Of a DNA stretch of 64,000 nucleotides, positions 23,845-42,480 are shown one piece after another. Source of the stretch: Annona cherimola (Eukaryota; Streptophyta; Magnoliopsida; Magnoliales; Annonaceae); the NCBI GenBank assembly GCA_030490835.1, contig CM059971.1, forward strand, positions 120,374,564 through 120,438,563, read 5' to 3'. Position 1 is the stretch's first letter. Each line of letters opens with the position of its first letter. Made by a program: the position numbers and the translations under genes. The notes under the pieces are model-generated. The model worked only from the letters and a program-made list of their open reading frames with translations, searched no databases and had not been told where the DNA came from.

Positions 23845-24047
23845 CAGAACCCAAATCAATCCAACTTCATTGGGCTGGCAAACAGATCTTTTTTCTATAA
23901 AAAAATTTCAATTTACTTATACCAGCAGCCTTTTCAAAGCGATATAATCAGAACCCGAATCGATCCAACTTCATTGGGCTGGCAAACAGATCTTTTTCTA
24001 TACAAATTTTTCAATTTACTTATACCAGCAACCTTTTCAAAGCGATT
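23845..24047. repeat. 104-bp tandem duplication
   Basis: Two direct copies begin at 23845 and 23949 with 'cagaacccRaatcRatccaa' and share 'ttcattgggctggcaaacag' and 'tttcaatttacttataccag'. They differ at only a few positions, so the duplication looks fairly recent. An open frame running through both copies is a by-product of the repeat. Confidence 0.75.
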
Positions 24048-26698
24048 TATTATATAGAATTTTATGTGTTTCACTTATAAGCAAATAATGATTCAAATCA
24101 CTTCAAAATTTGTTCAGAATACGATGATGTTGTGTGAGATAGAATGAAAAAAGATTTTTCAAAAGACTAGTAAGGAAAATGAGAAAAATATGTTGTTTAT
24201 TTTTAGACGAGAAAAATGATTTTTTGAAATGAAAATTTCAACTCCACTTTTGTCGAAAATTGCAGTGGATGCATTCTGCCGATAGCCCAGGCAACGTCGT
24301 CTATTTTCGTAACGACGCTATGCCAAACTGAACATTACTTTTATCCTCACTTCATTTCCGGCTCATCATGCTCTAAACAGGCCTAAGAAGCGGAGATATT
24401 ATTAAATGCACCTGGTTTTAGTACATCTTTGTGCGTTTAATTCATTTTTTATTTTTTTATAAAACTGTTAATCCAAGTGTAATTTGTTAGAATTTTGAAC
24501 ACACGTATATATTAATTATATATACGCTGTCATAAATAGCGACTCAATTTTTAAAGTGATCCAGTAAGGTTTTATGGACATAAATTATCTAATAAAGTAT
24601 GTGTCTCATGTGCTTAGAAACTCTGCTGCTTAATTTTTAATTTCTATTTTTATGACGGGCTAAATTAGAAATACGAAATATAGGTTCTCTATATAAACGG
24701 TTGTGGTCCTAGGTTATACAACTATTAAGGTTTTTTTTTAATATCCTATCATTGGAAAAAGAAAGACACATTCTCTAGAAAACCCTAGGGTAGTAACTTT
24801 GAAGACCCAAAAACTACCAGATTCAAGAACAACTGCTGTTATGGGTTCAGGTACACTTTCGCTTACGGTTTATTTTCTTGGTAATTTAATGTGAATGATC
24901 TTGAGATGATTATGGTTTTAATCAATAAAATTTTCCAACATATTTAAAAATGTGTATCAATTTTTACCTTTTTTAAATTAAGTATAAAAATTCTCAAAAA
25001 TGATAAAAATCAATACGCATGTTAAATATATTTAAACTAATAGTTATATAAAAAAATATTTGAAAAAAATAACAAACATACTATAGCTAATATACTCTGT
25101 CGTATTTAATGGGGCTACTAAGAAACCTAATCCTAAATTTTAAAAACTCGGACGGAAAAAAGAGGTAGATAGTGCTTGCATTATAGGATGTCATTCATTA
25201 TCATTGAATACAGTAGAATTTAAACGGTGATATTTCCAATTAGATAAATTAAAAATATGTGATATTGAAATTTTAAAAAATTGTTGCCCATTTTTATAGT
25301 TTATATTGACAATGTGAACATATTAACTAGACGATCATAAATAACAAAGTTTACATTGAATGAAAATTAAAAGTTTATACTTTTCACATTTTAAAACTTT
25401 TAAAAACATGGTATAAGCACTTATTTATTTTAATAATAATCATTTGCTTTATTAGTATAACAATAATACCTTATATTGGGTGCATTGGTATACATCTAAA
25501 ATTTTTAAATCAAAATTGTTCACTATAGAACTCTTTACACTCCATAATTATCCCTTTTTAATTATATTTTTATATTTTTATTTACAACTATCTCGTTTTT
25601 TAATTATTTATATATGATTATCCATGTAATTAATCTATATATTTTAACATTTTTCTCATTTCATCAGCATTATCCTCATTTTATTATATCATTTTCTTTC
25701 ATTTCAAACACTTTTATACTTAGCGTTTTTCGTAGAAAATTTTTATCACTTTTAAACACATATTTTTTTAAAAAAATCAAATTTGAAAATATTTTCATAT
25801 TCTTTTTGATAATTTTACATATTTAAAAACACTTTTCAATTTTAGACTAAACATAAAAATATTGCTAAAAATGTTTTCAGGTGATTGAAATTAAAAATTA
25901 CATATATATATATATTTTGCACTCCGCTTTCTATAAAAGTCATATTTATGATCAAATATTTCAGAAAAATTGAAATTTAATCGCTTAGCCGAATAGAAAC
26001 CGAGTCTAAAATTTAAAATTGAAATTCATCTGCGAAGTATTGTTTTTAAAAGTTTCAATTAAATACAACTTAACATTTAAAATATTCAGACTTTTTTTTT
26101 TTGTCAAGATATTGGCTTTACATTCAGTATTGCGGAGCTATGTTGTATTATTTTTTCTAGTTCTCACCTCTGAGGATTTATGTTTTATTGATTACATAGG
26201 GCCATTTGCTCTTATCTGGAAGTACAATGCATGTGAAACCACTAGGCATGTCTGGTTTGAAGATTATTCAAAATTTCTTCATCGCTTGATCTTCTATCAA
26301 ACTCGCTAATAAAATCCAGACAACAAAATTTACTATATTTTAGCTCTACGCGGGTAATTTCTTAATAGTCCTGTTGAATCAGTCGTGAAAAAATAAAATG
26401 ATTAAAAGCCCAACTCAGTCCCTTTTTCTTTTTCTTTTTTTGCACCTCCTCCTCCATAAAAAAAAATAAAAATTACGGATCCCCTTCTTACTAGCAACAT
26501 GGCCCTTAAACAGCCACTAGGGTTTTGGTCTAGTGATAACTTTATGTAGCTTATTTGTCATAGGCCAGAGTTTGATTCTTACCATTGTATGTTGATAGTT
26601 TTATAATTTTTTCTACGTTGTAGGGGTATTTTACTAATTCCTCCCGGTCAAGAGTGCTGTGAACATGTCTCATTATAATATTAGTGTATTGCAAATAT

Positions 26699-26803
26699 GC
26701 TTTATTATAATATTAGTTGTTATGATTTATAAATATCAACGAGTGTTTATTTTGCTTTATTATAATATTAGTAGTTATGATTTATAAATATCAACGAGTG
26801 TTG
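26699..26803. repeat. 54-bp tandem duplication
   Basis: 'tgctttattataatattagt' is followed by 'gttatgatttataaatatca' in two adjacent copies starting at about 26699 and 26753. A third partial 'cattataatattag' lies just upstream at about 26671. Confidence 0.7.
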
Positions 26804-26820
26804 ATTTACTCTGACCGTAA

Positions 26821-27575
26821 ATGTGTTTGGGAAATGGTAAATCTTTTAGATAAAAAGTTTTTGATGTAAAATTTTTTAATTTGAAGAGAATAATGTGATA
26901 TGTTAAAAGTAATGCTTAGAAGTGAACAAAATAAAGTTGAAATAAATATATTAGTTTCATAGATAGTTGTGTATAAATAATTAAAAAGTACTACGGTTGT
27001 ATAGAAAAAAAAATGAAAAATGAATAAAAAATAAGATAATTACAAAGAATGAAAAGTTTTAGTTTGATATTTTCTTTTTATTGCCAAATATACCCAAAAT
27101 TGGTCAATTTAAAACTTTTCATTATCCACAACTATCATATTTTAAAATTATTTCTTTACTTATTCTCATACAATTATAATACACTTGAATCATTTATAAA
27201 CAACTATCCATATATTTAACATATTTATTTTAACTTTACTAAATTTAAAAATCATCATTACCCACATCATATTATATTATTTTATTCAATTTTTAAAAAT
27301 TTATATAAAAAACTTTTCATTAAGGAAGTATCTGGGAAACTATAAAATTTTTTAATTAAAATTTTTCACTTTTTATAGCTATTTTATTTCTTAATTTTTT
27401 TCTTATATAACTACATTATTTTTCAATCATTTTTATATAACTATATGCATAATTAATCTATTTATTTTAATTTTATTCTTTTTAGTATTCATAATTATAT
27501 CATATTACGTTATTTTTTATTAATTTAAGAATTTTTAAATTAAAATTTTTTTTATCAAAAATTTTATCGTTTTGG
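26821..27575. repeat. Cluster of degraded MITE copies in opposite orientations
   Basis: About 26821-27095 is a plus-oriented copy ('gaacaaaataaagttgaaat'). About 27100-27330 and 27340-27575 are minus-oriented relatives ('attttaactttactaaattt', 'attttaattttattcttttt'). Terminal motifs are worn ('atgtgtttgggaaatgg', 'ccaaatataccc') and target duplications are uncertain. Confidence 0.5.
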
Positions 27576-27730
27576 CGATGCACAGGAAAGTTTTACCCCT
27601 TCTCAAAAGACAAGGAAAAAAAATTCAATTTAATAACTTTTGTACTAAGAATTAGTTTTTTCGCTTTTGGAAACGCCGCGAAGTTTTACCGCTTTGGGGG
27701 AAAAAAAAAAAAGAAGTCCTTAGAGGCTTA

Positions 27731-28021
27731 GGGTGCGTTTGTTTGGGGCAAAAAAATGTCAACTAAAACTTTTCAATCCAAAACTTTTCACTCTCCATAA
27801 CTACTCTATTTTTTAATTATTTTTTCACATTTTCCTATACAAACTACCATACTTTTCAATCATTTCTACACAACTACCCATACAACTAACCTATCTATTT
27901 TAACTTTATTCTCTTTATTCCTCATCATTACTCCTATTATATCACATCATTTTCTATCAATTTGACAACTTCTCCTTCAAAAACTTTTCATCAAAAGTTT
28001 TACCTTTAACCAAACACACCC
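27731..28021. repeat. Intact PIF/Harbinger-like MITE upstream of KRR1
   Basis: The element is 291 bp, from GGGTGCGTTTGTTTGGGG to ACCAAACACACCC, flanked by TTA on both sides. It is in minus orientation relative to the copies at 42846 and 15788. It ends 210 bp before the KRR1 start codon, so it sits in the proximal promoter. No coding capacity. Confidence 0.85.
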
Positions 28022-28182
28022 TTAGACAGGCGCTGACTTATCTGTTGCAAGTGGAAGCGAAGCCACGCTCTAACAGGCCGTTGCTCTTGTTTCGATGCGT
28101 CCCTCTCTCAAATCGGGCCGTGTCGTGTTGGCTTACCCCCGCGTCTTCGCTTTTCCGTGGTTTTCTAGAGCTGCATAGGTTA

Positions 28183-28191
28183 AAACCCTAA
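28183..28191 (+). promoter_or_regulatory. Telo-box (AAACCCTAA) upstream of KRR1
   Basis: AAACCCTAA lies 40 nt before the KRR1 start codon. This motif is common in promoters of plant ribosomal-protein and ribosome-biogenesis genes, which fits the gene it precedes. That it functions here is inference. Confidence 0.6.
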
Positions 28192-28231
28192 CCTTTCAGC
28201 AACTGCGTCTGCAAAATCGCCGTGTGGGGAA

Positions 28232-34394
<6,163 letters not shown>

Positions 34395-35684
34395 ACTGGT
34401 CAGAGGCCCTTTCAAAGTGCTTTTCTTGTTGTCAGCACAGGTCCTGTTCAGGAGACGAGTTATAGCTTTATTCTAGCCGTTATTTCATACGTGGCCTGGC
34501 CTTGTATCTCGGACCTTTTTTTGCAGGTGCTGTCCGACAATTCTGTAAGATTTTATATTTATTTGAACAGAATTCCTTTTTAGAGGTACTTTTATTCCCC
34601 CATCCTTCATGGTTCATATATTATTCTTCTATTTACCAAAATGAGGAGCCATTCAGTTATTCGAAATCTTGATACCTTGGTTGCAAGTAATTTATCAGTT
34701 CAGAACATGCTTTGGCTGGTTTCAGTTTAGAACAAGGATGCGTTTAAATCAAAGGATCAGAGCAAGGTCCCAACCCTCCTGGAGATGCAGGGAAGTTATC
34801 TTTTCAGTATGCAGGAATACTTGGAAAATATAAAGTCTAGCTTGTGGGAAGAAAATATGAACTCACCAGCTAAGCGCATCTGTAGAATGGAGGGGATTTT
34901 GTTGCATGCGCATTTATCACTTGCTTTGTTGAAATGTTCACAAACAGAGGAAAGGCCCAGCAGGGGCGACCTGAGAACACAAGAGCCCCATTAAATCCCA
35001 GCGATAGGATTACATGGGTTGGTGGCAGTGCTCAGTGCTCACGTGATCTCAGGGCGCCCCAGTTGGATCTCCCATCTCTTCTTGTCTTCTCGGAAATGTA
35101 ACGCCGTGATAGGGCTGTGAAGTGAAGTGGGATTTATACGATTATCACATGTACTCCGTTGTACTGATCCGTGTAGTCGTGTACTACCCATCTCCCTTCT
35201 CTGAATTGTACTTCCCACCCGTTTGTACTGCTGGCTGCTGTGGAGCTGCCCTTTTCCTGGCTGTCTGCTCGTACATGTAGGGTTCCATGGGAAGACAAAA
35301 GTAACAGGAAAAAAATTCTTAACAGTAGATATGATAAGGGTAATGATTAATACTAAGGAAAATGAAGTGTTTTTTTTTTGAAAATAAAGTTAATATATAA
35401 GAAAGTTTGTACGTAAAAAATGATTAAAATATAGAGATGGTAATAAAAAATAAATTATTTAGTTAAAATTTTAAATCGTATCAAGATTAAAGTTATTATT
35501 TCTTTACCATAAAAGTTCTTTTTTAGTTTTTTACCAAAAGACCTGACTTGCTGTAATTAGTACTACTAACACCGCACCGGTAACCAAGATGCCTGTCCTT
35601 CGGAGGGTACTTGCAACGATTACAGGACTTGGCATAGATCATCTGAAATTAAGGGGATAGTTTGGGAATGTGAAGTGATTTTTG

Positions 35685-36170
35685 CAAATATGCTTACAAA
35701 GTTTTATATATATTGCAATATATATGGTTTTAAGTTTTCGAATATTACAAATATGCCTATAAAATTTACCACAATTTGCAAGTGTATCCCTATCTTTTGT
35801 AGCCTAAAACTGCGTGAGTTGAGGTGGCCTAAGATGAAGTGAAATGTCCAAAAATATCTTCAAGTATCAATAAAGATTAACAAAACTTAAACAGAATAAA
35901 GACTACTCGGATTTTTTGCAAATGCCACTCCTTTGGAGCTTTTCCACTCTAGTTGAAGGAGTCTCGTATAACATGCCTCATGCTTTATCATTTCATTGGG
36001 GGTAATTTAGAAATTATAGAACTTCTCAGCTCATGCTGGTTTGGGCTATCGTTAGGTGAGGATACACATACAAATTGTAGTAAACTTTGTGGGTATATTT
36101 GTAATATTTGAAAACTTGGAGGACAGATGCAATATAGGTGAAACTTCGTAGATATATTTGCAAAAATTCC
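35685..36170. repeat. Foldback element, about 490 bp
   Basis: Left 'tttttgcaaatatgcttaca' pairs with the inverse of right 'gtagatatatttgcaaaaat'. Inner 'cgaatattacaaatatgcct' pairs with the inverse of 'gggtatatttgtaatatttg'. The centre near 35900 is not self-complementary. Ends are approximate. Confidence 0.6.
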
Positions 36171-36442
36171 GAATGTAAAAGTTGATGGAATTTTAGGATG
36201 GGGTGGGGGTGGGAATGGGAGCAGAAAGGGAATATTTTAGGAATTATACGATTGATATGAAATAACAGAGGTAAAGTTAAAATAAATAGGATAGTTCGAA
36301 GAAAAAATCATTCAGGAGTAAATTGGAAAAATAAAGTTGTTGAATTATTAAATCATTAGTGGGATAACGTGTATACCATAGTTTTCTATGTCTCCCTATA
36401 TTGCCTTACTACCAAATGATTTTAAATTTAACTAAGATTTAT

Positions 36443-36799
36443 GGGTATTTTGCATTTTAAACACTGAAGTTTGGTCGTTTACATTTTGAATCTTGAGACT
36501 TAGGTTCATTTGCATTTTAAACTCTGAACCATAACAACATTAAAAACTACGGTTAATTCATATAAAATGACTTGAATACTCTTTCAATATTTTTTAAAAA
36601 ACACCCAAATTCTTTTTTTAAAATATTGGAAGGTATTTACGTCATTTTGCATAGGTTAACAGTAATTTTTAACGCCGTTATGAATCAGGATTTAAAATGT
36701 AAAAGAACTAAAGTTTTTAGAATTTAAAATGCAAATGACCAAACTTCGGGGTTTAAAATGCAAATAGGCGAAGTTAGAGAATTAAAAATGCAAAAACCC
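36443..36799. repeat. Foldback element, about 357 bp
   Basis: The left end GGGTATTTTGCATTTTAA pairs with the right end TTAAAAATGCAAAAACCC. Inner 'aagtttggtcgtttacattt' pairs with the inverse of 'aaatgcaaatgaccaaactt'. Each arm repeats a 'gcattttaaactctg'-like unit. No target duplication is convincing. Confidence 0.7.
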
Positions 36800-36857
36800 T
36801 TAGTTAGTAGGCTCTCACAATTGGATTCCATTTTTAAAAATAAAATTAAAACACTAA

Positions 36858-37144
36858 GAATGTGTTTGGGAGTAATAAAACTTTTGATGAAAAATTTTTG
36901 ACATAAAAAATTTTAAAATGAGAGAAAATGATATGATATTAGAGAGATAATAATAAGGAGTAAAAAGAATAAAGTTAAAATAGATAAGTTAGATGTATGA
37001 GTAGTTGTGTAAAAATGATTGAAAAGTAGGATAATTATATAGAAAGAAGTGAAAAATAATTAAAAAATAGGAAGTTCCAAAGAATAAAAAGTTTTAAATT
37101 AAAAAGTTTGTGTTGAAAAGTTTTATAGTAAAATGAACATCCCT
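36858..37144. repeat. PIF/Harbinger-like MITE
   Basis: It is about 287 bp with left end GAATGTGTTTGGGAG and right end GAACATCCCT, flanked by TAA on each side. It carries the family core 'aataaagttaaaatagataa'. It lies about 60 bp from the foldback that ends at 36799. Confidence 0.7.
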
Positions 37145-37842
37145 TAAATAAATTTTAAAATTTTTTAAATTTTACAAGAAAGAAAATATAATTATGACCT
37201 AAGCATATATAAAAATTTAAATAAAAATAAGCTTGGTTTCTACGAAACCTTTCTTCTATATAACTTTCTTTATTTTTAAAATTTTGATAATTGATGAAAA
37301 TTCACTTTATCCCTTGTATGTAGCATCATTTATATTATTATGAAAATACTTTCATTTGTTTAGGATCATTGTATACGAGCCCCATCTATAAATGTATAAG
37401 ATCAACATAATAAAATAATTTAATTCTAAAAAATAATTTTAAGTAATATTTTTAATATCTAAATCGCCTAAAATATTATGTAGATAAATGATTGGATAAA
37501 ATATTACTACATTCTAATATACATGTGAATATATTTAAACATTTTTCCTAATTTACACATAAATATATACATTTTGAAGCAAACGTAGCTAATGGATATA
37601 GTTGATTTGAATAAAAGTTGATCTTCTCTATAAACAAATAACGTTAAATATAATAAATAAATTAAATTTTAAAACAATCAGCAACATTATAAAAATTGAG
37701 AGGAGGGTTAGAACTTAGATGACTTTGCTTCTATATAGAAGCTGAACCCAGACAAATTTTTTTCTAGTTGGCTGCATACGGGCAATGCGTGGCCATTCGC
37801 GTAGTATATTACGGACGTCAAATGTAGTTTTGACAATTAATA

Positions 37843-38345
37843 GGAAAACTCATTATGAGTGCCCCATTTTAATTATTCGTGAAGAATTTCTCTCATGCCT
37901 AAAACATTTGCCCGTACTTCTTAATATACTCACAATATTTTAAAATTTTCTCCTATATTTATAATATTTCATCGTAATATTTATTATACTTATTCAATTA
38001 AAAGAAAAATTAACTATTCCATTAAAAAGATGATTTTTCCCATATATAATTTTGCAATTAAAATGTTTCAACTCTAACATGACTCCATTAATGTTGGTAA
38101 ATTATTAATCTGTGACATCAAATGATTAAAATAGTACATTAGAGTTGAATCATTTCAATTAAAAAAATTTGAGAGGATAAAATCATTTTTTCAATGAGGT
38201 AGTTAATGATTGTTTTAATTGCATACATGTGATAGAAAGTTAGGGTGAAATGTTACGAGCATAAAATTTTTTTTTGAAATATTGTGGGTATATTAGGAAT
38301 TAAGGGCAAATATTATGATTATGAAAGAAATTCCCCCTTATTCAT
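37843..38345. repeat. Long foldback related to the 4785-5390 element
   Basis: Left 'aatttctctcatgcctaaaa' pairs with the inverse of right 'gattatgaaagaaattcccc'. Inner 'tttcaactctaacatgactc' and 'agagttgaatcatttcaatt' also pair. The repeated units ('cacaatattttaaaattttc') resemble the 'cccataacatttcacc' units at 4785-5390, so both belong to one diverged family. Ends are approximate. Confidence 0.6.
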
Positions 38346-38354
38346 ATAATTTGA

Positions 38355-39085
38355 AATGGGAACAGGATTGAGTGCTCCAAGTACACTTAGCTCTAGTGCA
38401 CCTATTATATCATTCATTTTATTTTTATTTTTAAAATTTTTATATATTTATGTGGCCCAAGCACGAATGTCCTATATAGTTTTTCATATTTTTAAATTAT
38501 ATTTAATATTTTATTTAGAATTTTAAAAATAAAAAATAAGCTATTTCTCATGTGCTCGAATATGGTGAAAAACTATATATATGGGACATTCATGCTTTGG
38601 ACGTGATTGAATACACCTGGATGCTCTTAGCCTCGGTGCTCACGAGTGTATTTAATTGATTTTAATTATTTTTTAAATTTTTTATAAAATTATTAATCTA
38701 AGTGTATTTAACATGTATATCAAGTTTTATCATTTTTAAAAATTTATAGATATTTTTTTGAATTTTTTAAAATTAGCGACATTTTAGAATGCTACTAATT
38801 TTAAAAAATCCAAAAAATATCTACAAGTATCTAAAAATGGTAAAACTTGATATGCAATATATTTAGATTAACAGTTGTATAAAAATATTTTTAAAAAATA
38901 ATAAAATTGTTTTTTTACACTCGGGTGTACCAAAGTTAAGTGCACTGGTGCACCCGAGTGCATTGGAACAGGACTCTTCATGTTTGGTCTCATATATGAA
39001 TTTCAAAAAAAATTTAAAATTTTAAAAATTATACACTCAGGTGACTAAAGCTAAAGTGCACCCAGATACACTAGATTAAGAGTCT
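38355..39085. repeat. Cluster of foldbacks with palindromic 'tgcaccYgggtgca' ends
   Basis: Two to three adjacent elements share ends such as 'gtgctccaagtacacttagc', 'gattgaatacacctggatgc' and 'gtgcactggtgcacccgagt', with a middle of the type 'aagttttatcatttttaaaa' and its inverse. They resemble the Mutator-like foldback at 31337-31713. Individual limits are uncertain because the copies abut. Confidence 0.55.
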
Positions 39086-40219
39086 TCAAAATGTTAAATA
39101 AATGTAATGAAATTATTTATAAATAATCTTTTATTGATATGTCATGAGGGTGCAACTTGGTAAGGTTACATAGATTTACGTTAAACTGACTTGCTTTTGG
39201 GTAAGTTAAGTTCCGAACAAAAATTACTCACAAGGTAAAATGCAAAAATTATATATGTCTTTAATTAAGGTAGGTTAGATTCCATATAATGAGTATTTAC
39301 AACTAATCCAAGTGGGGACTCTATATCATATAAGCATAGATTTTTACATCTATATGGATTAAATCTTTTATCTCTATTGCTGAAATACATTTTTAATTTT
39401 TATTATTTTCCTATATGACTAAATGTATTTTCCTTTTTTCCTTTCATACTTTCCTCAACTCTTATGTTTTATTTTTATGAGAAAACAACTTGATTGCTTT
39501 TAAACGTTTTTCATTAACGAAATCAATGTGAAATATAAATTGTATACGGATAGAGCAAGGTCAACTAGAAATCGAATCAACCTATAAGTAGGAATGGACA
39601 TTTTACAAATAGAATAATACTAATAACTGACCTAACCCGAGCTACACACCTAATGTGTTATTGGTGGGAATCATACTCGGTAAAAAATAACATCCACAGG
39701 GTGGTTGAATTGTCCATTTGGTAAGGTATACAGAGAACTTTCCAACTCATTTGTTCAGAACAATTTATATTATTTGACTTTTTCACTATTTAACTATCAT
39801 ATTTTTCTATTATAATTTTTACATTTTTATCATTTTTGTGTCTTTTCATACAACTATCTTACTTGTTTTATATTTTTCTTACTCATAGTCATTATCTCTA
39901 TCATATCACGTAATTTAGTATTTTTAAAAATTTTATCTCACAAATTTTTTTTCACTTTTTAAAAATTATTTATCCGTATATTTAGGAAGATGTAAAAGTA
40001 GAAGTAAAAAATGAGAACATAAAAATTTTATAAGTGAGAGAATGATGTAATATCATAAAAGTAAAAATAAGAGTAAAGAAAATAATGTTGAAACAAATTC
40101 TATCGTTAAGATTTGAAAAAATAATTAAAATAATGAAGTAGTAGTAGAAAAAATAAGATAGTTGTTTATGGCAAAAAGTAGGATAGTTAGTTAAGCAAGA
40201 AGTAATAAAGTTTTCTTTG

Positions 40220-41310
40220 AATTTTTTCAAATATACTTACTATATTTGACTATAATCTCAAATATACTGATGGTGTTTCTAAAATCCTAAATATATCTGT
40301 TATGTTTGAATTTAATACCAAAGACACACATTTTGCTCTGGACTGATGTTTGTAGTTAGATTTTTAACAAATTCCCAAAACGCCGAAGGTGTTAGCTGAA
40401 CTTTTCCAAAATATACTTATTACGTTCGGCTTTAATTTCAAATATACTTACAATATTTTCAAAATTTTAAAAACCAAATATGTTTGTATTTAATTTCAAA
40501 AATGCTCATTTCATCATTAAGTGTCGTCAGCTAATGCACAAAATTACCAACATGTCTATGGATAAATTGAAAGAGTTGAATGTCATATACTATCTATCAT
40601 TGGTAGGTTTGCATTTGATGTAGTATAATCAATTGTTGATTTGTAAGGGAATGAAGTTGTGGCATCTGCACTCATGTTGAATGATTGTCGATTGGTGGTA
40701 TACTGCAAAATAGGTTTTAATGGTGATTGGAAAGATTAAACAATGATTTTGATGGCTTGAGGGGTTCAAATTTGGTGCATCAACATACTACCAATGGACA
40801 ATTAATTAACATTGACAACACTGCTCTAACCACTGCCTTTGTTTTCAACAATTATAGTTATAGATGTCACCAACTCCATCTCCTTGCAAATTAGTGATCA
40901 ACTACACTACATCAAATGCACGCATACTAGCAATAGATAATGTCTTTCAATTCAACCCATTGACATATTAGTGAGTTCGCATATTATCTAATGAAATTTA
41001 GTGATGGAATGAAAATTTTGGAATTAAATACAAATATAATAATGAGTATATTTAGAGTTTTGGAAATATCATGGGTATATTTGGAAGTAGACTATTGAAC
41101 AGTTTTAAGTAAAAAATTTTATTGTTTAACAAACACACCTATAGTTAAATATTTAGATTTAACGAGAGCATCTTGGACATTTGTAATCTAACCAACAATC
41201 TACGTGACAGGATATGTATTTTTAAAAATTAAATGGAAAATATGGTGAGCATATTTAGAATTTTTAAAATATTATGAGTATATTTAATATTAGGGTCAAC
41301 GTACTGGGTT
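40220..41310. repeat. Large foldback with unique-looking centre
   Basis: The left arm contains units such as 'caaatatacttactatattt' and 'aatatacttattacgttcgg'. The right arm contains their inverse ('aatgagtatatttagagttt', 'catgggtatatttggaagta'). About 450 bp between the arms (40560-40990) is not palindromic. No coding frame there is recognised. Ends are approximate. Confidence 0.5.
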
Positions 41311-41569
41311 TATTTAGAAAAACATTTTTTTTAAACGAAGGCGTGTAAGTGTAACAGAGAAGCGCACAAGGTAGAATTATTCCACTTCAATGACAGGCAA
41401 CGCAAAAGTGGAAAATCATATAAAAAGGACCAGAAAAAGTACATTATGGCCTTTTGACAGTTGAGAGAACCTGTGAAATTTTCACGCATCGCGAATGAAA
41501 CAACGACTTCCTCATAAATGCCATCCAAGCCTATGAAGGCTACTTGTCTTTATACAAGGCATTTGTTGA

Positions 41570-41950
41570 GGTCTGATTGTATACAACATATTAGATATAT
41601 ACTTAAGTTTAATATTCATTTTTTATCTTATTTTTAAATTTTTTCTTCATAAAATTGTTTTTCTAAGTCTATTTAATTAATATACTAAGTTTTGCCATTT
41701 TATAATATTTTTACATATTTATTTTTTATTTTTAAAAATTATCAATTTTAAGAGCATATAAGTCATTTTTATCCCTAAAAACTTGATTTTAAAAATTAAA
41801 AATAAATATGTAAAATAACAAAAATTGATATATAGATTAAATATACTTAGAAAACCATATTTATGAAGAAAAATCAGAAAATGAAATAAAAATAGAATAA
41901 AAATAATATTATACCTTCGCCATATATACAATATATCGTATATAATCTTT
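41570..41950. repeat. Foldback, second copy of the inner element at 938-1332
   Basis: Left 'gattgtatacaacatattag' and right 'caatatatcgtatataatc' are inverted. The centre 'agcatataagtcattttta' matches 'ggcatataggtcattcttc' in the first copy. The total is about 380 bp and non-coding. Confidence 0.6.
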
Positions 41951-41984
41951 CATCGAATTTTTTTACATTAAAAACATATCAAAC

Positions 41985-42480
41985 TAGTGTGTGTTTGTTT
42001 AATAGTAAACCTTTCTAAATTAAAATTTTTGAATCTAAATCTTTTCATTATTCACAATTACTTTATGTTTTAATTATTTCTTCATATTTTCCTATACAAC
42101 TATTATATTTTTTAATTATTTGTATATAAATACTCATATAACTAACCTGTTTATTTTAATTTTATTCTCTTTACTCTTCATCATTATCCCTATCATATAA
42201 CATTATTCTCTCATTTTAAAAAAAATTACACGAAATTTTTTTTATCTAAAAGTTTTATTATTTTCCGAACATATTCTAAAACTTTTTAATCTTCACATAT
42301 TTTTTAATAATTTTTTTAATTTTTAATATACAATTATCCTACTTTCAATCATTTTTACATAACTACTTATACATCTAATCTGTCTATTTTAACTTTATTT
42401 TTTTTACTCGTAATCATTATATTTATTATCGCATTATTTTTTTCATTTCAAAAACTTTTACACAAATTTTTAATTAATTA
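41985..42480. repeat. Two adjacent degraded MITE copies
   Basis: Both are minus-oriented family members ('attttaattttattctcttt' near 42155 and 'ttttaactttattttttttac' type near 42388). The first begins near GTGTGTGTTTGTTT and ends GAACATATTC before TAA at about 42278. The second has lost clear ends. Confidence 0.5.

Larger units (their letters stand above)
22728..27730. other. Intergenic region between beta-adaptin and KRR1
   Basis: The first few hundred bases hold the beta-adaptin promoter and leader; no clear TATA box was seen. Beyond that is AT-rich repeat DNA: degraded MITE fragments at about 23090-23230 and 25500-25860, a 104-bp tandem duplication at 23845-24047, a foldback fragment at about 24405-24560, a short tandem duplication at 26699-26803 and a MITE cluster at 26821-27575. 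About 24690-24880 resembles the end of an LTR retrotransposon but is not diagnostic. No gene is supported. Confidence 0.6.

Noticed and set aside
24690..24880. Possible LTR retrotransposon end ('ggttatacaactattaaggt', 'ttcaggtacactttcgctta')
   Set aside because: The style recalls plant Copia LTR ends, but no second LTR, primer-binding site or coding region is present within range.
26019..26309. 96-codon plus frame
   Set aside because: No recognised family, surrounded by decayed repeats, no splice partners or promoter context; best treated as chance.
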